Origin: Datnioides undecimradiatus
Taxonomy: Eukaryota; Chordata; Actinopteri; Lobotiformes; Datnioididae
Reading direction: 5' to 3'
Assembly: GCA_008933995.1 (NCBI GenBank)
Contig: WARS01000036.1
Location: forward strand, 604,001 to 668,000
DNA length: 64,000 bases
Positions 1 through 12,280 of this stretch are shown here, piece by piece (positions within the stretch are counted from its first letter, which is position 1; the number at the start of each line of letters is the position of its first letter). Position numbers and translations under genes: made by a program. A model generated the notes under the pieces. That model worked only from the letters and a program-made list of their open reading frames with translations. It was not told the DNA's origin and searched no databases.

Positions 1-372
1 GGTATGAGATGTGTCTATATGGCTTAAAGATCTGACTCACCGCTAAAAGTACAGTCTAATAGGTAGAGTGAGTTTTCCTTTGGCAACAAACACAGTAACT
101 GAAGATGTTTCTTCAGTAGGAAAGGTGCAGGGGATCAGGGATTCAGCTAGATTCCATTAGCTGCTTTGGTTTCAGGTTCCTGTTATAGTGCATTCTGGTT
201 CACTGTCAACAGAAACATGGTATTGATACACTATTACCTTTTAAAGTGATGTAAGATGTTAGCAGTCATGGTTACATATCTACAAATCCATTAGATACAT
301 TAGCAGATGTTTTCTTGTTCTCCACCAGCTCCTGAGGAAAGACTCTGTTTGCTAAATGCTGAACCAAGTTTG

Positions 373-409
373 CTGACTAAATTAGCAACTTGCTAGCTAA
401 TTTAGTCAG
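373..409. repeat. Perfect 14-bp inverted repeat (hairpin)
   Basis: CTGACTAAATTAGC at 373-386 is exactly repeated in inverted orientation at 396-409 with a 9-nt spacer. The arms are AT-rich and the loop itself contains TTGCTA, so the structure could extend slightly. It may be the relic of a small palindromic transposon or simply a cruciform-prone site. I see no terminal duplication that would decide. Confidence 0.8.
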
Positions 410-3400
410 AGGCGTTTGTTGAGCTGTGTTGCTGAAAACAGTTGCTTGTAGTGATTCCACAACCCAGGAGGCAGGTCCAGGATCAACATTTCTTTGTCAG
501 GGCCGAACTTTCACCACTACTTCTCCTTTTTGATTTACTGACTGTAAAAACACACTTAGACAATTGCTTTCAGACTAAAATGCAATGAATACAACATTGT
601 GATTGCTGCTCTACACACAAAGTGCTATCCTGTTAAAACAGGGAACTAATTTGACTTGGACTGAGGTCTAAGGTTTGTTTGTTAGAGACGGTGTCTGATC
701 ACTGGGTCTGTTTTGCTATTCTCATTGCTGCCTCATTTTAGCAGTCGTTCCAGCTTCTCTGTCAGGAAGCATCAGTGCTGGGCAAGGCGGAGGGTGGCAC
801 CCAGGGATGGCCCCAGGCTTCGCTATCCTACACAGACCTGCCTCTGTTCACCCAGCACGTCGGACCACCTACTCACTCACCATCATGGCTTTGAGCTGTG
901 CCCTGGGGGAGAGGTGAAGGGTGATTGGGAACTGAGGGCTGATCTTATGGCCCCTGGTGCCCTGTGCCTGATACACTGCCTGAACTGAACATTCAGATCT
1001 GCTGCTGTGGATCTGCTACTGTCCATCCTCTGATGGAGCTCCCAAGCATGATGGAACAGGAACAAGACATGCAGTGCTGCATATCAAGCTGGTGCTAAAG
1101 CCATTAGAACCTTTTAATGTTAGGTTGTTATGGGATGTTTGTGAGCTTATTGCCACTTTTATAATTAACAAAGTAATACATGTAATTTAGCCACTGATCC
1201 ACTTAGCTTGGCTCAGGTCTTCACCAGCGTGTAAAAGCCTCAGACAAACAGTGAGTAACTTCTTGCCCAGGTGACTCTTTACCTTCACCATTGCTTGGAT
1301 CCTGCTCTGAACAATATTCTCCCCCTCAGTGTGTATTCTAGACTTTGGTTTAAAGTGTTTGAGTAAATCCTTTGATGGATGAAATCATTACATTTGCCCT
1401 CATGTATATTTCATGTCCCAGTCCAGATTAGTTATTCCAGGGTTTAGAGAAATGCTGAGTGTGATTTATTTTTAATTACAGCAGCTGTTTGCCTTCTCGT
1501 ATTGAAGATCTTGCCTGACAAAGACCCAGATTGGATCAGACAAATCTGACCCCGTGCAACCCATGCCATTTTTAATTCACACAGAGTTAAACATTTTAAG
1601 AATGAAATGGTTTTCAGCAGACTTGGTCTGTGCTTCATACTACATTAATTCACTCTCTCAAACACACATGTCCAATCGAACAAATGCAACTGCGGTTTCC
1701 AGTCATTCCTGCTGTGTATCCCAAGCAACATCTGAAAGTATTCTGATCAACTTGAAATGTCAGAAGCCATATTTGCAGAGGGAGCCGATGAAAGGCTTAG
1801 TTCTGACAAGCAGTTGTTAATCCTGCCGTAACATTTGGCTAATTGAATGTCTGCTGTTGTTTACTGTTTGTTTGCATGTTGCCCCTCGAGTGACTACCAC
1901 CGCCGCCTTCTGTTTCTTCGGTGCATTAGTGTTGACGTACCGCGTTGCCATGCCACGAGCCCACCAGCTGCCCCGCCACTCTGCGGCTCCATGACAGAAC
2001 TCCCCCGGGAGCCCATGAAAAGTCATGTCTCTCCCCTTTACTATTGTCGCATCTGCACCTCTTGCCTCCATCACCTTTTCTGGCTAACATGACATTATTG
2101 AGTTATGTGCTGTAAACTCTGATATGGACTGACAGCATGACGACACAATGTTTAATGGGCAAAATGTGCAGCGTTAGATCAGGAACGTCTTTGCTGGCGT
2201 AAATTGTGTATATATGTATCCTTGCCTTGTTCTTGCTTATAGGGCAATGTACATGTTCTTGACACACACAGACTATCTGAGAGTATATCCACATGCACCT
2301 CCTGAACACAGCGGGAGGCCACAGGTGTGTGAACCCACTACGCAGAGAGCCTCCCCTGTGATGCTGCATTGTGGGTAATAATAGTTAGCTGCAACAGCTG
2401 TGTCCCCTCTCCCCCCTTCACCTCTAATGTTCTCTCATCATCCCTCTATCAGGCCTAATACCCTGCAGTGATGCCCTCACAGCTGTCTGTGGGGCCTTGG
2501 GTTTCGAGACACCTGTCAATCTCTCTGCCCCACATACACACACGCACAAACAAAATGAAGCGCAGGCCAAAAAACCCGAAAACCATTTCTATTCTGTGAC
2601 CATTTCATGACATTCAGAGAGCAGAAACACACATCACACCAGGTGAGACTGCCCAAGAAACACCAGCATCAGTCAAATGCTGAAGTGGCTGCTTGTCCTT
2701 GAGAAGCAAATATGCAAATGGTATCATGTTCTCACAGAGCAAGGTGCCAACTAAGCACGCTGACTTCCTGTTGGCCCCATGCACATGTGAATGGCATGAT
2801 ATAATTTGATCGTACTGCTCTTTGACACTTCTGACATGTATTTTTGCCGTGGTTTTCGCACTGAATTGATTAGGTCCCGATGCAGGAGAGATGCATTCAC
2901 ACTTATCAAGTGATTGTGTAAAGGGGAAAAGCCTTTTGGACAAGTCTGCATCACATGATGCAGCAGGTAGGTGATAGCAGGTGTAGTTAGAATGCTAAAA
3001 TTACCGCAACCCAGCACCATTCAAGGTGTCAAAGGACCATTAACTGTAAACTATAAAAAAGTCTCATTTGTACATAAACAAAATATGCTCTACCTGTTTT
3101 TTGTTAGCATGCTGCTAACACAACACTGACATATATCACCTTTTGAGTGTGGTAGCAAATGGCTGCTTAATTACACACATGGAGCAACAGTGAAATTCAT
3201 TTGGAGTCATGTTGCTGGCCAAGTGCTGACTGTAAGTCCAATAATCACTCTCATTTAGCTCTAGCTTTAGCCTCTTTAGCAGATAAACACGCTACCACAA
3301 ACTATTCAGTGTCTGTGTCAGGGTTGGTGCTGAGTACAGAGTGCAAACAAAACTGCTGTGACAGTATTGAGGGTGATCTAATATGGCAAACTGGCAGCCC

Positions 3401-4796
3401 AGCGAAACACGAGTATAGTTTCACTGTTTATATAAAAAATATTGATTGCATACACCGAACCAAAGCCGTGTCAGATCATAAACTGGTTTTATTTGTGCAA
3501 CGGTGATTTGTAATTGCAAATTATTTCATTTATATGTAAAAATATGTGTAAAATAGTTAAAGAAGGGTTTACATGCTGATGCATTTTTATGATCTAGATG
3601 AAGCTACAAGGGATCATCATGGCTGTTATCATATTTCCCATTGGACAGGCAACAAAAGGGTAGAAGCGTCAATTGCCTGCAAAATCAGAAAACAATCCTT
3701 TCAAAGGGAGGTCAAATTAACGGCCCTGGTTTCCCCAGAGACTTCCCAGAAGCCATCACTCAGGCAGGATGTTCAGCTCACATCAGCCAAGCGCACACAA
3801 GACTGCAGCTAGCATCTCCGAGAACCACAGACCTCTGGGTGGTCTTGCTGCGTCTAACCAAGCAGACCTGACTCCCATCCAACTCCTTACGGACCCGCTG
3901 TTTAACACTGGGAGGCTGATATGTGTTTAACTGCAGCGACACCCCGCAGGCTCTTCAGGCGCTTTATGACACTGCACGTGTGTGTGCGTGTCGGGGAGTT
4001 CGGGCCTGCTACCCCCTGCTCTGCTCCGTCACAAATCCTGTCTGCTAATGACTACCAGCTCTATAGGACCCGAGGCGGGAGGGGTTAAAGCCCACCAATT
4101 GAGCGAATAATGAGTTGAATTAGGAGATTTAGGGATGAGGTGGAAGGAGAAAGGGACGGGTGGTACTGAATGAAAACCAGAGGTGCTTACCGCAAAGCTG
4201 CAGAGCAGAGAGGCTGTGTTATAGTGTAATGGGGGGGCACAGCAGGGCGGTGGTGAGAAAGCAGTGTGAAAGGAGGGCTGCCATGATAGAAAACATTCTG
4301 ATATCGAAGAAGGGATCGCTTTGCTGATTTGAATCACTTCGTTTCAGTTCACTTCGAAGATTTGTAGCCACAGTTGTCTGCAAAACCAGGCTACACATGT
4401 GCACGTATGCCAGAGTCTTATGACAGAGTCTTTTCAATAATTATGGAATAGTTCTGTGAACCACAGCTAAGCCGACAACTGTGCCACCAGTGAGCGGCTC
4501 AACTTCTACAAACTTACTGATAAAAAGCTTGTTGATGCACATGCAGTACGCACATCTGTACTGATATTCCCTGAATGCCCTCGCCAAAGCATTTATAGAC
4601 ATAATGTGCATTTTAGTGGCTGTCCTGTGAGGGAGCCTAGAGAAAAAGAAACAGTGACAGGCCCACAAACGTTATTACTGAGACAAATGTCATCACTGGG
4701 AGGGAATAACTTCTTATGCAGGTGAGAATAGCATTTCCATTCAGATTAGGTTGCAGTCTCTTTAAAAGCCCCATTTTGCATAATATTTGTTGGTGC

Positions 4797-5215
4797 GTTT
4801 TAGACTGATGAGTTTGGACCATTAAAAGGAAAATGTGCGTCTCACTGTTTATCAGTTTGGAGGAAGCCGGGCGTCAGCTTGATCAAATTTATTTTTTAAT
4901 TTTCCAGAACGTCCACGGAGGCCGCCCCTGCTAATAATGTTTTCTGTGCAGCGTGCTTGCAGGAGACTTGACGGGTTTAAATGGCATTACCACTCAGGGT
5001 GAGTCGTTGGCCACTTATTAGCTTTATCTTGCACAATATTCTCCTTTACTGAGTTTGAGGCTGATTAGTTTGGGCTATTTAAATGAAAACTCAGCAGACT
5101 GACTGTTGCAAGTGTGCCAGGCAAAGCCTTGTCAAAGTTTATTTTTTTTATTTCCTGGAACATCCACAACACCCGTCTTTGGTAATAGTGCTTTTAAAAG
5201 TGTATTTCTTTACTG
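4797..5215 (+). repeat. Diverged tandem duplication (two copies)
   Basis: Two related stretches, about 4806-4955 and 5060-5205, share the same order of words: GATGAGTTTGG versus GATTAGTTTGG, then a run of A/T, then TCAAATTTATTTTTT versus TCAAAGTTTATTTTTT, then CCAGAACGTCCAC versus CTGGAACATCCAC, then TAATAATG versus TAATAGTG. A later stretch at about 8112-8135 shares TTCCTGTGGCTA with 5347-5358, so pieces of the same repeat may be dispersed locally. The family is not identified. Confidence 0.5.
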
Positions 5216-6118
5216 TATAAACACAGGAAGCTGCATTGTCATCCACAATTTCCAGTAAATTCCACCCAAAACTGCCTCTTGGGTAGTATTTTTTTCCATT
5301 CCTGGTTTTCTTTGATTGCATACATGTACAAATGAAGCAATATTTGGTTCCTGTGGCTACGTCGTTCACTCGGCCCAGCCTGCACCCCCCCCCCCACCCC
5401 CTAAGCCAAGCATATTTAAGTTTATACACAATGCACAACATTGTTCAAAAGACAAGTCGCTCTGAAATAGTCTGGAGGCCTTTGAACATCATGAAACAAG
5501 TCATTCCAAGGTTAACTTGGAAAGCTAAACATAAACTCTCGGAGAAGAGTGATTCAAGCTTAAAAGAAGAACTAGATGGCAGGTCAACTGTTCCAGTGAA
5601 ATGAGTGGTAAGAAGAACCTGAACAGCTGTTCCACTTCAAGAGGCACTAGTAAATTCTTGTCATTTTTCTTACTTCTTGTAGCTTGGTTAGCTCAGCTGA
5701 AGCCTTGTTAGCCTTCAGAAGCCTAGAGCAGGGAGACAGGCAGACAGGCTATTTTGAGGGACGGCATGGAGAGAGCAGGTATAATTATCTCGCAGTGGCA
5801 GAGTCACAGCGTGAGCTGATTGTCTACAGTCGGGGAAGACAAGCTGAGTGGAAAACGCTGCTGCAGGAAGACCTCGACCCCCCCGGCTCATCATCAACAC
5901 TTAGGCTCTATTGTTTCCCGAAGGAGTCCAGCAGACTGACACATACATTCACACACCGCACACACACAAACACATGGATATGCATTCACCACACACGCAG
6001 ACGCACACACACACACAATGCTTGACCCAACCCCTAGTGGCAGGTTAAACACCAAGATTGTTCTACCCTGCCCCACCTCATCACAGTTGAAACTATTTAG
6101 AGGCAATTGAAGTAAGTG

Positions 6119-6133
6119 AGTGTGTGTGTGTGT

Positions 6134-6205
<72 letters not shown>

Positions 6206-6231
6206 TGTGTGTGTGTCTGTGTGTCTGTGTG
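6119..6231 (+). repeat. GT microsatellite with regular GG interruptions
   Basis: A roughly 110-bp (GT)n tract is broken by GG doublets at 6134-6135, 6165-6166 and 6198-6199, which makes a 31-33-bp higher-order period on top of the dinucleotide. Confidence 0.95.
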
Positions 6232-9200
6232 TAAGTGACTGTCCTGATTGTCCTCATTTACTCAGGTTGATTTTGGGGATGCCTCATGGTTCATGATTGA
6301 TGGGCTGTTGGACCGCGGGTCTGTCTTTGAGATTCAGCCTGTCATGGTTTTTTTTACCCAACATTTGCAACCGATCAGCAGCCGACAGCTCTGGAGCTAA
6401 AGATCCTGGACGTTGAGTGGTCTGATGAGTAAGCACGGACTGAGAGTGATAACAGCCTGGAGCAGAGCAGGTGGCTGCGTCTGTGGGGCTCTGTTGCTTC
6501 AGGAAGGTGAGACATGATCCTGGAAGTTTCAGTTTGAATAACCAGTCAATGTGATCTAAGGCTTATCAGATCTAATATAACGCTAGAAACTCATTACTAG
6601 CCATGCCAAGTCTAAATGTATGCATGGCTACTGTCAGTCTCAACACTGCCTATGGCCAGTCACAGGTTTGCTCTTCAGTGCATCTGAACTAAGAGTACAG
6701 CTGCAGACCAAACCAGAAAAGTGCTATATCAGTGTTTGGTTGACCATGTTTGTATATTCAAAAAGAGTCATGGCATTTTACAGTAGCTGGCTGCTCAGAT
6801 CGACCTTCTTATGTTCAACAGAAATAAGCATTAAAACAATGGCTCACAAGATTTTTGAAAAACAACAATCAGTCCTTTGTTTCCACATGAACCATACTGG
6901 TCAAATACAGAAACTAGTATATTTAGCATCAGTGTACGTATGCAGGCCTGTCATTTGCCAGATCCTGGTTTGAGGTAATACAGTGTAATACAACAGAGCC
7001 TGACTTCAGGAGGGTTATTTAAGGTTTCTGGAGAGGTGTTGATTCAGTGGGCATTCTGGAGGCTGTCTGTGTTGCTGCCGATTGTTCTGCCTGTTTCCAA
7101 TATGTTGGTCAACTCTCACTGTAACAAATAGGGTGAACGTAACTCACACTATAAAGATCATGTTGCATTCAGTAGCTGGGATATTATTGCACAGCTGTTG
7201 TATCATGCTGCAGAGCGCAACTTACCTGATTAACTGTCTGGTGTGTGTAAGCAGAGAGAACACTTTGGGATGTGTTCAGCCAAACCAAGGTGTCCTTAGT
7301 TTACTTTAACCACCATCCTCAATGGCACGGTTGGCTTCCTGGATGAACCACTGCAGTTTCATGGCCAGTGTGCTGCCCCCACCCCACAGCAGCATCCTAC
7401 ACCTGTTACAACCCATGGTCCAGATCCATCCTGTCTGTCAGCCTGATAGTCCTTTAAAGCTGAAGAAACAAGCTAGCCATTGCTCTGGCTGGCACAAGTG
7501 ACTAGCTAACAATACAGCTTGATACAAACGTAATGTAAATGTTAACATATAGAAAATTGTGTTCTATTGAAATAAACTCTGTTGAATGATGTTTTTAAAA
7601 TTTGTTTGTGATTTATCTGTTAATAATTTCTTTTATAGCATGCTTGGACCATTGGACCACAGGATCTCCATTCTGTATTCTGGTTGTTGATTGGTTGGGA
7701 AGGGTGTCCGGCATTTGAGCATCAGTTTACTTATTTTAGCTAATACACATGAAAAAGTTACAATTCTGCCCTGAAGAGGTCGGACAACGAGAGAAGCATA
7801 ATCTAATTCATGATATTTACATTAATGGTCGTATTGTTACAACTTAACGGTTACGACTTGAGGAACCTTTTGAATTTTATTTTCTGCATTAATCATCACA
7901 GAAACTTTCTTGTCTTGATTTTTTATTTTTGTTTTTACCTAATGTAAGCAGTAATTTAAGCTATGTTAGCTGCTTAATAACGTAGCTCTGCAGGCCATGT
8001 TCTTTGAAAAAATGCAGCTTCAATTTGGTGGAGTAGTAGAACATACATTGATTTTAAAGAATTTACTGGGGAGTGGCAAACTACATATTATCCATGACGA
8101 GCACAGCTTCCAGTTCCTGTGGCTATGTCATTCCCCTGCTGTTTTTAGCCTTATTTCAAAATCCAAGTGTATATTTTTTAAAAGTTTAAAGGAATTAATC
8201 AGCTCAGGGCTGAGGGAATGTTGTTTTGCCATTTTCTTGGGATTTTGTAATAAAAAAAAAATTGATAGAACAGAAAAATAGAAAATGATTCCTTAAGCAA
8301 TTAAAAAAAAAACCTTAACTTGCCCCAAATACACCAGAATCTGTCAGCTGATTGCAACCAACAAATGCAGACATGTATCTGAAGGCTGTATGTATACACG
8401 TGTAATCCCCCTGCTCGTTAGGGCTGTCTACATCTTCATATATTGTTGCTTGAAATAATGAAGACGGTGAACTTTAGTGACAGCGGGACTCTCTGAACGG
8501 GCTCATTGTTTGCGATGGCTGCTGGGTAAAGTGGGACTCTGCGGCTTCCAGATGTTTTAATCTTGAGCGACACGAGGGGCAGAGGCGCTCCGAGAGAGCT
8601 GGCTCCGTTTCTGTGTGTATTACTGTCACTCCCCACGCACTTATTAGAAACCCCAGCCCCTGTGGCTTTACGCAGACTTTTAATTGATAGGCTTAGAGGA
8701 AGCTTTGGCCCAGCTACAAAATGTGTGTGTCTGTGTGTATGAGTGCACATGTGAAATCCAGGAAAAGTGTGTTAGAGAAATAAAAACAGACGATTTTTGA
8801 ATTCACAAATTTTAATTCACTTCAATGCTGGATGAACTAAGATTTCATTGGAACTGCATTTGAGTCTAACCCTGATTCCTGACATACAGAAAAGCACAAT
8901 ATTATCATGTGGAGTGATCGGCGTTGACAGAATAATTAAAAAGGCAGGCCTTCTGTTTGAGTGTAGCAGCCAATCAGATAGTCGGTCCAACGAGACACTA
9001 TCCTTTCTCAGATATTGTTTTGAACATACTGTACTTGTACACAACTGCACCAGACGTCGAAGGAAAAGAAAAAAAACAACAGTTTGAAATATTTTTAAAT
9101 ACTTGCGTGATTGAATTTTCCTGGCACAATGAAATGAATTGATTTCACCGAGTTATCCAAAGGAAAACAACAGCACTCTTCTGGAACTCCAAACTGGCTC

Positions 9201-9479
9201 AACATTTAAAGTCACTCAGCATAATAAGAAATAAAAGTTTATCAATAACAATTTATCCCATGTCGGGTATTTACAGACATCAAAAAGTGAAGAGAGTCAA
9301 ACCTGCCACGTTTCTTGAATGGCTCAAAAAAGTTGATTGTCATCAACTGCGGCAAAATAGCCCAGTTTCGCTTTCTTATTTAACTATTTCTCTTTTCAGC
9401 AAGTCTTATCTACTATTTTTGGGAAACAGAACTATAAAAATGGCATAATACAACATGACAAGACTTTTTTTTTTTTACC

Positions 9480-10872
9480 CAATAACACTCAGTAACTGCT
9501 TCTTTTTTATTTTCTTTCACCCTCTGCTCCTTTTCTTCCTCTTCTTTTTAGGGCAGAGCGCTCTTAATGTCCCTTGTTACCCAAACAACCGCCCAGTTCT
9601 GAAAACCAATATTTAAAACCATGGAAATAAAAACTAAAAATAGCACGTGATGACAGCAATTCTAACCATAATAACAACAATAATAACAATAATGATAATA
9701 ATAATCATGGATAAAGATAGCAATAAATAGGGTTGGTGAAGTTTAAGTGCGGGTAGGTGTGGTGAAACACAAGACTGTGGGCACCAATTAGAGAGAGGAA
9801 AAGGGGGAGAGAGTGAGATGGAGAGAGGAGAGGAAGAGTGGAAGGGGTGGACTACCGCACATAAAGTGACTGATTGTTTGGTTGCTGAATCTCCGCTCTG
9901 TCCTTCCTTTCTTGACATTTCTCTCGCCACACATACGCGGGCGGTGCCAGGAAGGGTTCAGAGTTGCGGGTGCACAGGCCGAGTGTCCCTCCACGCCACA
10001 TCCTCTTGATGTCGGTCCACTGTCCTCCTGCCAAACTGTCCGCTGCTCCTCTGTCGAGTCCCTTTTAAGTCTTGCAGCGTTTGCGAGCCTTGAGAGGAGA
10101 GACGGGCGGAGGGAGGCAAGGGTACATCACATCTACAAAATATCAGTGTCTCTGTGAACAGTAAGTGCTAGATGGGACTGGTAATGAGTCTGTAGTGTGA
10201 CGGTGAGGCGAGGGCAGAATGTGGAGTGGTCGTTTCCTTTTTCCACGATGAAATGAAGCTCGCGGATGAATGGCGAGTGCCGCCCATCCGCGTTCTCAGG
10301 CAGGCAACAGCATAAGCAACATCAGAGTGTGTCCTGAGGATTTGTAGGATTGCAGAGGTCTCAGAAGGCCCCAGTTTCCAGTCTATAAATGTCACTTAGC
10401 AAGGCAAATTCGACCCAGCAGCGGGGAGTATGTCTTACGTGACTGTGCTCGGACTAAAGAGGAGGTGCGGGAACAGCATCCGGCTGAAGCCAATAAAATC
10501 CCGCCTCTCGGTGTGTCTTCTCTGAGGAGGAGAATATTTTGTGATCACTGTCAGTTGCTGACACATGGAGATTTCATTTTGAGTCTCTGTTTGTTGGTTG
10601 GAGGTATGAGCAGCAATAGTCGTACCTAGTCGTAATTTTCTCTCCACAAATCAGATTTTCACAGATGTCTGTTTGAGATTGTCACTGTAAAGAGTCTGTT
10701 TGGTCGTCTCAGTGATGTACAGTATTTCAGCCTAATGGTTTCTCGGTTAAACTGTGCCTTCATAGATATTCAGTTTCTATGAAGCCATCTGCCATCAACT
10801 CATAACCTGTCTTTGTCTTGCTTTCTCTCCTGCTCTCCTTATCTCTGTCCTCTCCTCTCTGTGTTTCAGTCT
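9480..10872 (-). other. satb2: Probable satb2 3' untranslated region
   Basis: This is the stretch between the stop codon and the first AATAAA. It contains no conserved reading frame. On the mRNA strand it carries an AU-rich block (about 9650-9715, repeated ATT/GTT triplets), of a kind that often affects mRNA stability. The far end is inferred from the poly(A) hexamer only. Confidence 0.45.
9506..9511 (-). promoter_or_regulatory. satb2: Candidate satb2 poly(A) signal AATAAA
   Basis: TTTATT on the plus strand reads AATAAA on the minus strand, about 1.36 kb past the satb2 stop codon. A GT-rich stretch follows it on the minus strand, as expected for a cleavage region. Further AATAAA hexamers on the minus strand near 7876 and 7921 could serve longer forms. 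Transcript ends were not available, so this is a candidate only. Confidence 0.35.
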
Positions 10873-11367
10873 CTACCTCTGGTAGTCAGCCTGCTCTTTA
10901 GGACTGGATGAAGAGCTCCCAGGGGCCAGAGGACCACCAGGCCGGCCATGCCCTTTGTCCTTGCCTTCCTCCTGAGCGACATTGGTCCCTGAGGACGACT
11001 GGCTGGAGTTGGAGCTAGAGGAGGCTGGGGGCTGGTTCAGCCCCCGTGTGTCTCCACCACTCCCTTCTGTGGACTGGAAGATCTCCTCAGCTCCATCCTC
11101 ACTTGACTCTGGGTCCTCCGAGCCCGAAAGCAACTCCTCTTCTCTGTATTCACTGACGTCCACACCTCCGCTGGCAGCTGCCCCCTCACCCAGCTCCTTC
11201 AGGCGGCCGTGGTGCTTGACATGGTAGCGCTGGTTCTGGAAGAACTTTATGATGGTGTGTTTGGGCAGGTCAAGCTGTGCTGACAAGGTATGGATGGCCT
11301 CCTGGTCTGGATACAGTCCAACATCCTGGATGAAGCTCTGCAGGATACCTAAGGCCTCCAGGGAAAT
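10873..11367 (-). CDS. satb2: satb2 coding exon 11 (terminal): homeodomain and C-tail
   Basis: This last exon encodes 164 residues (683-846 of the core form) and the stop codon TAG at 10873-10875. The acceptor is TTCTAG at 11368-11373, phase 0. It starts [12 protein letters not shown] and continues through the divergent SATB homeodomain, with recognition helix [23 protein letters not shown] and YHVKHH match SATB2, whereas SATB1 has YTIIKFF and YYLKHH, which is the main reason for calling this paralog. The FFQNQR motif (about 724-729) replaces the usual homeodomain WFQNRR. The tail keeps [12 protein letters not shown] and the final QR. Compared with human it carries roughly 50 extra residues that are rich in Ser, Gly and Pro, including two Ser runs. 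The product is a nuclear matrix-attachment-region-binding chromatin organiser. Confidence 0.97.
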   Translation of the reverse strand: MSLEALGILQSFIQDVGLYPDQEAIHTLSAQLDLPKHTIIKFFQNQRYHVKHHGRLKELGEGAAASGGVDVSEYREEELLSGSEDPESSEDGAEEIFQSTEGSGGDTRGLNQPPASSSSNSSQSSSGTNVAQEEGKDKGHGRPGGPLAPGSSSSSPKEQADYQR

Positions 11368-11487
11368 CTAGAATGCAGAAGAGCAGGATTTAGGACACGC
11401 AGAGACTAAGATGCAGTAAAATATAACAATCACTTCATTGTTCCTGATGAAGGTCCCGAACAGAGAGAGTACAATAACATTCTGTAC
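11368..11487 (-). other. satb2: satb2 intron 10 (120 bp)
   Basis: A short GTACAG...TTCTAG intron in phase 0 that interrupts the homeodomain after its basic N-terminal arm (PRSRTK). Nothing else is visible in it. Confidence 0.95.
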
Positions 11488-11673
11488 CTTAGTGCGTGAT
11501 CGTGGCTTCTTGTTGCTCCCTGCATTGCCAACAGTGCCAGGTGGACAACCGCCTGCTGCCCCTGCTCCCACATTCTGTGACCCCTCTTCATTCACGGGGG
11601 CAGATAAAGGTTCTTCCCGCATCGGAGACAGGTGGTGCTCCTTCATCGGGGCCGTGGGTGGCCTGTGAAGTGC
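11488..11673 (-). CDS. satb2: satb2 coding exon 10: linker to homeodomain
   Basis: This exon encodes 62 residues (621-682 of the core form), with acceptor CGTCAG and donor AAG|GTACAG, both phase 0. It opens ALHRPPTAPM, aligned with human VLHRQQ, runs through a weakly conserved Gly/Ala/Pro linker, and ends in NKKPRSRTK, the basic N-terminal arm of the homeodomain. The linker is compositionally free and differs strongly from human, while both ends are conserved. It joins the CUT2 exon to the homeodomain exon across a large upstream intron. Confidence 0.95.
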
Positions 11674-12224
11674 CTGACGAGAAAGACAAAAGAGCTGATT
11701 AATGGGGCACAGTGACCCCTGATCAAGACTGCAGCCAGGAATGAATGTAATGTAACGATGAAATGAGTCACCACCACGTTCACGCTCAGCTTATTTATGG
11801 ACAACCTAAACGTTCTGGATGCATCTATGTGCTGTCATCGTTGTACCACAAATATAATCTTTAACTCATTTATCTTACATCAAAAGTAAAATGTCGTCTC
11901 CTGTAATCTGTTTGTATCTCTGTATGATGCAACTCATCTCATAAAACAACCAGTAACCTCCTCCCCTGTCCAACACACAGTAGCCAGGGCTGCAGGGTGA
12001 ACGGAGGGTGAGAACAAGTGTTTCACAGCTCACGGAGTGTCACGGTCTATTAAGCAGCTCCAAGGCTGGCATCTCAAACTGCTATGTGTCCAGTAAACCT
12101 TTGACCTAATGTGTGTAAGATTAGCTCTAGTAAAACGCCAACCACCTGTCTGCCAGGAAGTCTCTCATTTACAAACTTATGACACCTCATCACTATTTAA
12201 CCTGCCCATTTGAAAAGTGTAGAG

Positions 12225-12228
<4 letters not shown>

Positions 12229-12278
<50 letters not shown>
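12229..12278 (+). repeat. (AG)n microsatellite
   Basis: About 25 uninterrupted AG dinucleotides inside satb2 intron 9. On the transcribed strand this is a CU tract. Confidence 0.97.

Positions 12279-12280
<2 letters not shown>

Larger units (their letters stand above)
1..9505. other. Intergenic DNA downstream of satb2
   Basis: I find no recognisable coding exon here. Open frames are short, overlap on both strands and show no known domain. What can be seen is a perfect hairpin near 373-409, a diverged tandem pair near 4797-5215, a GT microsatellite at 6119-6231, and scattered AT-rich DNA. A plus-strand AATAAA at 7571 follows a 50-codon open stretch but has no supporting gene structure. A more GC-rich block at about 740-1060 stands out in base composition but I cannot assign it. 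Confidence 0.6.

Noticed and set aside
10873-11367. Identity as satb1
   Set aside because: [26 protein letters not shown] and the N-terminus all match SATB2, and SATB1-specific variants are absent.
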